This document shows positions 6,078 to 7,586 of a stretch of DNA of 7,586 nucleotides, in pieces (position 1 is the first letter of the stretch; the number at the start of each line of letters is the position of its first letter). Where the stretch lies: assembly GCA_964642445.1 (NCBI GenBank), contig CAZXQZ010000206.1, positions 1 through 7,586 of the forward strand. The letters are read 5' to 3'. The translations under genes were made by a program, and so were the position numbers. Below the pieces are notes generated by a model, which saw nothing but the letters and a program-made list of their open reading frames with translations, ran no database searches and had not been told where the DNA came from. The DNA comes from SSC4 sp964642445 (lineage in GTDB: Bacteria; Chloroflexota; Anaerolineae; SSC4; Amarolineaceae).

Positions 6078-7379
6078 TCAAGGCGCGAGCGTATATGCCC
6101 GCCAGGCCTGCTCGAACTGGCGGAAATTCAGCCCAAGGGCGGCCAGTGTCTCGTTAGGATTGATCGATTCGCCCAAGGTGCGCAGCAGTATGGGAATCCG
6201 CCCCGGGTCGGTGGTGTCGGCCAGGTAAGCGATCATGCTGTGGGCCTCGGCCAGCGCCAGGGCGCTGCGGCTCAGGCTGCCGTAGCGGTAGGGTGGCCAT
6301 AGGGATGAGAGCGGCATGAGCTCGTTGCTCGACGAAGCTTCCTGCACGCGCGCTTCGAGTCCTGGGACAGCCGTATTGTCGGGCAGCAAACGGTCGAGCT
6401 GCCAGTAGACGATACCGTGCAGCACGACCCAGTTGGATCCAGCCATGGTCTGCTCCGCGTCGCGGCTCGTGCTGCCGCCAGCCTTCTCGAACGCCAGGCG
6501 CTGGATGATGCTGTAGGCTGTCTTCTGGCTGAGGGCGATCGGTAGCTCGCCGTCTGCACGTACACCGGTCAGTTGGGGTGACGCCAGGTGAAACTCTCCC
6601 GCGATCATGCGCGGTGAGTTGGGCCGTGGTTCCGGGTCGATGTAGAAGGTCAGGTGTGGGCTGGCACCGACATTGAATTCCAGCACCGTACGACTATAGA
6701 TCTCCTCGGCCAGCTGGCTCAGCTTTTGCACCAGGGCTTCGTCGCGTGCGCGGTACACGAAACGCATGTTGCGCGTTTCCAGACTTTTTTCTTCACCCCA
6801 GAACGCCGCATCGGGCGCGGTGCGCCGCCACTGGCCGTTGACGAGATGATAGAACTGCATGCGCTGGTACGGCGTGCCATTCTGCGCGTAGCCGACGGTC
6901 GCCCAGGCCACATCGTTGAGCAGCACAAAATCGTCCAGTGTCAGCTCTTGCGGCGTGGTCGTCTCATCACGTTCCTCCAGCTGGTAGCGCTGCACCTCCT
7001 GCCAGGCCTGGTTTTCATCCTGCAAGGAGAGGAATATCTCCTCGTCTCCTGCAGCCAGCGCTTTCGCTTCGGCGCTGATCACCGCTTGCAGGTCGGCACG
7101 CGCCATGGCCTGGTTGCGCTGTGCCACGTAGTAGATGATAGCCCCACTGATCAGTGTGCCAATCAGAACGCCCAGCCCCAGGTAACCCACTGTGCGCAGC
7201 AACCCACCGTCCGACATACGCCAGGCAGCAATCGTGTGCCCTTTCGGTTTGCGACCCGGGCTGACAGCCGGTTCTGGGGACGGATGGGGGTGGGGATGGT
7301 GTCCACTCCAGTCCGTCGTATCGCCCTCGTGGTGCCAACGTTCGTCTTCCGCATCGTGCCAGTCGAATTCGATACCCAT
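6078..7379 (-). CDS. Single-pass membrane protein with degenerate peptidase MA-like (gluzincin-like) domain
   Basis: A 433-residue protein, numbered from the ATG at 7379 chosen for its AGGGA site 7 nt upstream; an open frame reaches an ATG at 7457 but lacks such support. Residues 1-50 are acidic and His-rich (WHDAEDERWHHEGD, HHPHPHPSP), and about 63-86 form one membrane helix. About 90-195 look like an NTF2/SnoaL-type small domain (AEAKALAAGDEEIFLSL, then VNGQWRRTAPDAAFWG). The rest follows the order of peptidase MA-like proteins: LAEEIY (223-228), LTFYID (243-248), a central helix (288-299), WVVLHGIVYWQLDR (317-330), and the closing AEAHSMIAYLADT and FRQFEQAWRAYT. Where the zinc HExxH is expected, the sequence reads YSIIQRLAFEK, and no other HExxH exists. 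Catalysis is therefore unlikely and a binding or structural role is inferred. Family assignment is by pattern only. Confidence 0.7.
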   Translation of the reverse strand: MGIEFDWHDAEDERWHHEGDTTDWSGHHPHPHPSPEPAVSPGRKPKGHTIAAWRMSDGGLLRTVGYLGLGVLIGTLISGAIIYYVAQRNQAMARADLQAVISAEAKALAAGDEEIFLSLQDENQAWQEVQRYQLEERDETTTPQELTLDDFVLLNDVAWATVGYAQNGTPYQRMQFYHLVNGQWRRTAPDAAFWGEEKSLETRNMRFVYRARDEALVQKLSQLAEEIYSRTVLEFNVGASPHLTFYIDPEPRPNSPRMIAGEFHLASPQLTGVRADGELPIALSQKTAYSIIQRLAFEKAGGSTSRDAEQTMAGSNWVVLHGIVYWQLDRLLPDNTAVPGLEARVQEASSSNELMPLSSLWPPYRYGSLSRSALALAEAHSMIAYLADTTDPGRIPILLRTLGESINPNETLAALGLNFRQFEQAWRAYTLAP

Positions 7380-7386
7380 CAGTCCA

Positions 7387-7391
7387 TCCCT
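7387..7391 (-). promoter_or_regulatory. Ribosome binding site of the 6078-7379 gene
   Basis: AGGGA on the - strand lies 7 nt before the ATG at 7379. It favours this start over the in-frame ATG at 7457. The extra 26 residues from that earlier start would also be encoded partly by the perfect hairpin at 7393-7420. Confidence 0.65.
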
Positions 7392-7392
7392 G

Positions 7393-7420
7393 GAGCCTAT
7401 CCGGTTATGCGGATAGGCTC
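7393..7420 (-). promoter_or_regulatory. 11-bp perfect inverted repeat in the leader of the 6078-7379 gene
   Basis: GAGCCTATCCG (7393-7403) and CGGATAGGCTC (7410-7420) are perfect inverted copies around a 6-nt loop. The hairpin ends one base before the ribosome binding site on the transcript. It could be an RNA stem that affects translation or an operator for a dimeric regulator. No T-run follows on the - strand, so a terminator reading is weak. Confidence 0.6.
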
Positions 7421-7544
7421 TCAGCAACAATTTTGCCCGCCACGGCGATGGCCACACAGATTACCCGCCCTGGCGGTGTTCAGCGCTTGGGGCTCGTAAA
7501 AGAACAACTTCCCATGCTCTATTGATCGAATGTGGCAGTGGCGG
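7421..7544. other. Upstream intergenic stretch with no recognised element
   Basis: Between the leader hairpin and the terminal palindrome I find no convincing gene, no RNA gene and no clear -10/-35 pair for the - strand gene. Its promoter is either weak in consensus or lies beyond the window edge. Confidence 0.4.
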
Positions 7545-7586
7545 TTGCACAGTTGCCATCTTTCCAAAAAGATGGCAACTGTGCAA
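7545..7586. repeat. 19-bp perfect palindrome at the window edge
   Basis: TTGCACAGTTGCCATCTTT (7545-7563) is followed by the 4-nt loop CCAA and then its exact reverse complement, ending on the last base. No mismatch occurs in 19 bp. A long stem this perfect could be a strong hairpin terminator, paired ends of a small mobile element, or an assembly fold-back at a contig end. It may continue outside the window. Confidence 0.85.

Noticed and set aside
7380..7457. Upstream ATG at 7457 as the start of the membrane protein
   Set aside because: No good ribosome site was seen there, the extra residues pass through the perfect hairpin, and the ATG at 7379 has a well-spaced AGGGA.
6654..7499. + strand open frame of 281 codons opposite the membrane protein gene
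   Set aside because: Antisense shadow with no family features. The - strand frame has a ribosome site, a membrane helix and domain-like order.

Overview
This GC-rich bacterial window carries four protein-coding genes. One (type IIA topoisomerase A subunit) is on the + strand and three are on the - strand, converging on it. The best guess for origin is Chloroflexota (Anaerolineae/Caldilineae-like). This rests on the Pro-Thr 'PTATPT' stalk style of a secreted protein, the PMT_2-type glycosyltransferase with a 'DWRGA' C-terminal region, TGGTATAAT-type promoter use, and a gyrase A with a very long Ala/Pro/Lys tail. This is inference from family style, not a database match. A 100-N gap and a perfect palindrome at the right edge suggest a scaffold from a draft or metagenomic assembly.

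Layout. (1) 20-3535 (+): a complete GyrA-type subunit with all catalytic motifs and a six-blade C-terminal domain. It lacks the canonical GyrA box in blade 1 and carries an extra low-complexity basic tail of about 360 residues. (2) 3563-5101 (-): a polytopic GT-C/PMT_2-type glycosyltransferase. (3) 5108-5883 (-): a small signal-peptide plus C-terminal-anchor protein with a 12-residue Pro/Thr repeat stalk, interrupted by the gap. Only 6 nt separate it from the glycosyltransferase downstream, so the two form an operon, read from a good extended -10 promoter at about 5954-5983. (4) 5884-6077: intergenic DNA with that promoter and an inverted pair of REP-like units. (5) 6078-7379 (-): a His-rich cytoplasmic N-terminus, one membrane helix and an extracytoplasmic region that looks like a gluzincin (peptidase MA-like) fold without its HExxH. 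(6) 7380-7586: a leader with an 11-bp perfect hairpin just ahead of the ribosome binding site, and a 19-bp perfect palindrome at the edge.

The strongest analytical result concerns the gap. The 55 nt just left of the Ns are identical to the 55 nt just right of them. Merging these ends removes 155 nt and exactly restores one open frame of 206 codons plus stop. The apparent frameshift is therefore most likely an assembly artefact in a repeat-coding gene. The most interesting biology is the pairing of a Thr/Pro-rich surface protein with a PMT-like glycosyltransferase, the gyrase with no blade-1 GyrA box but a histone-H1-like tail, and the apparently dead protease-like membrane protein.
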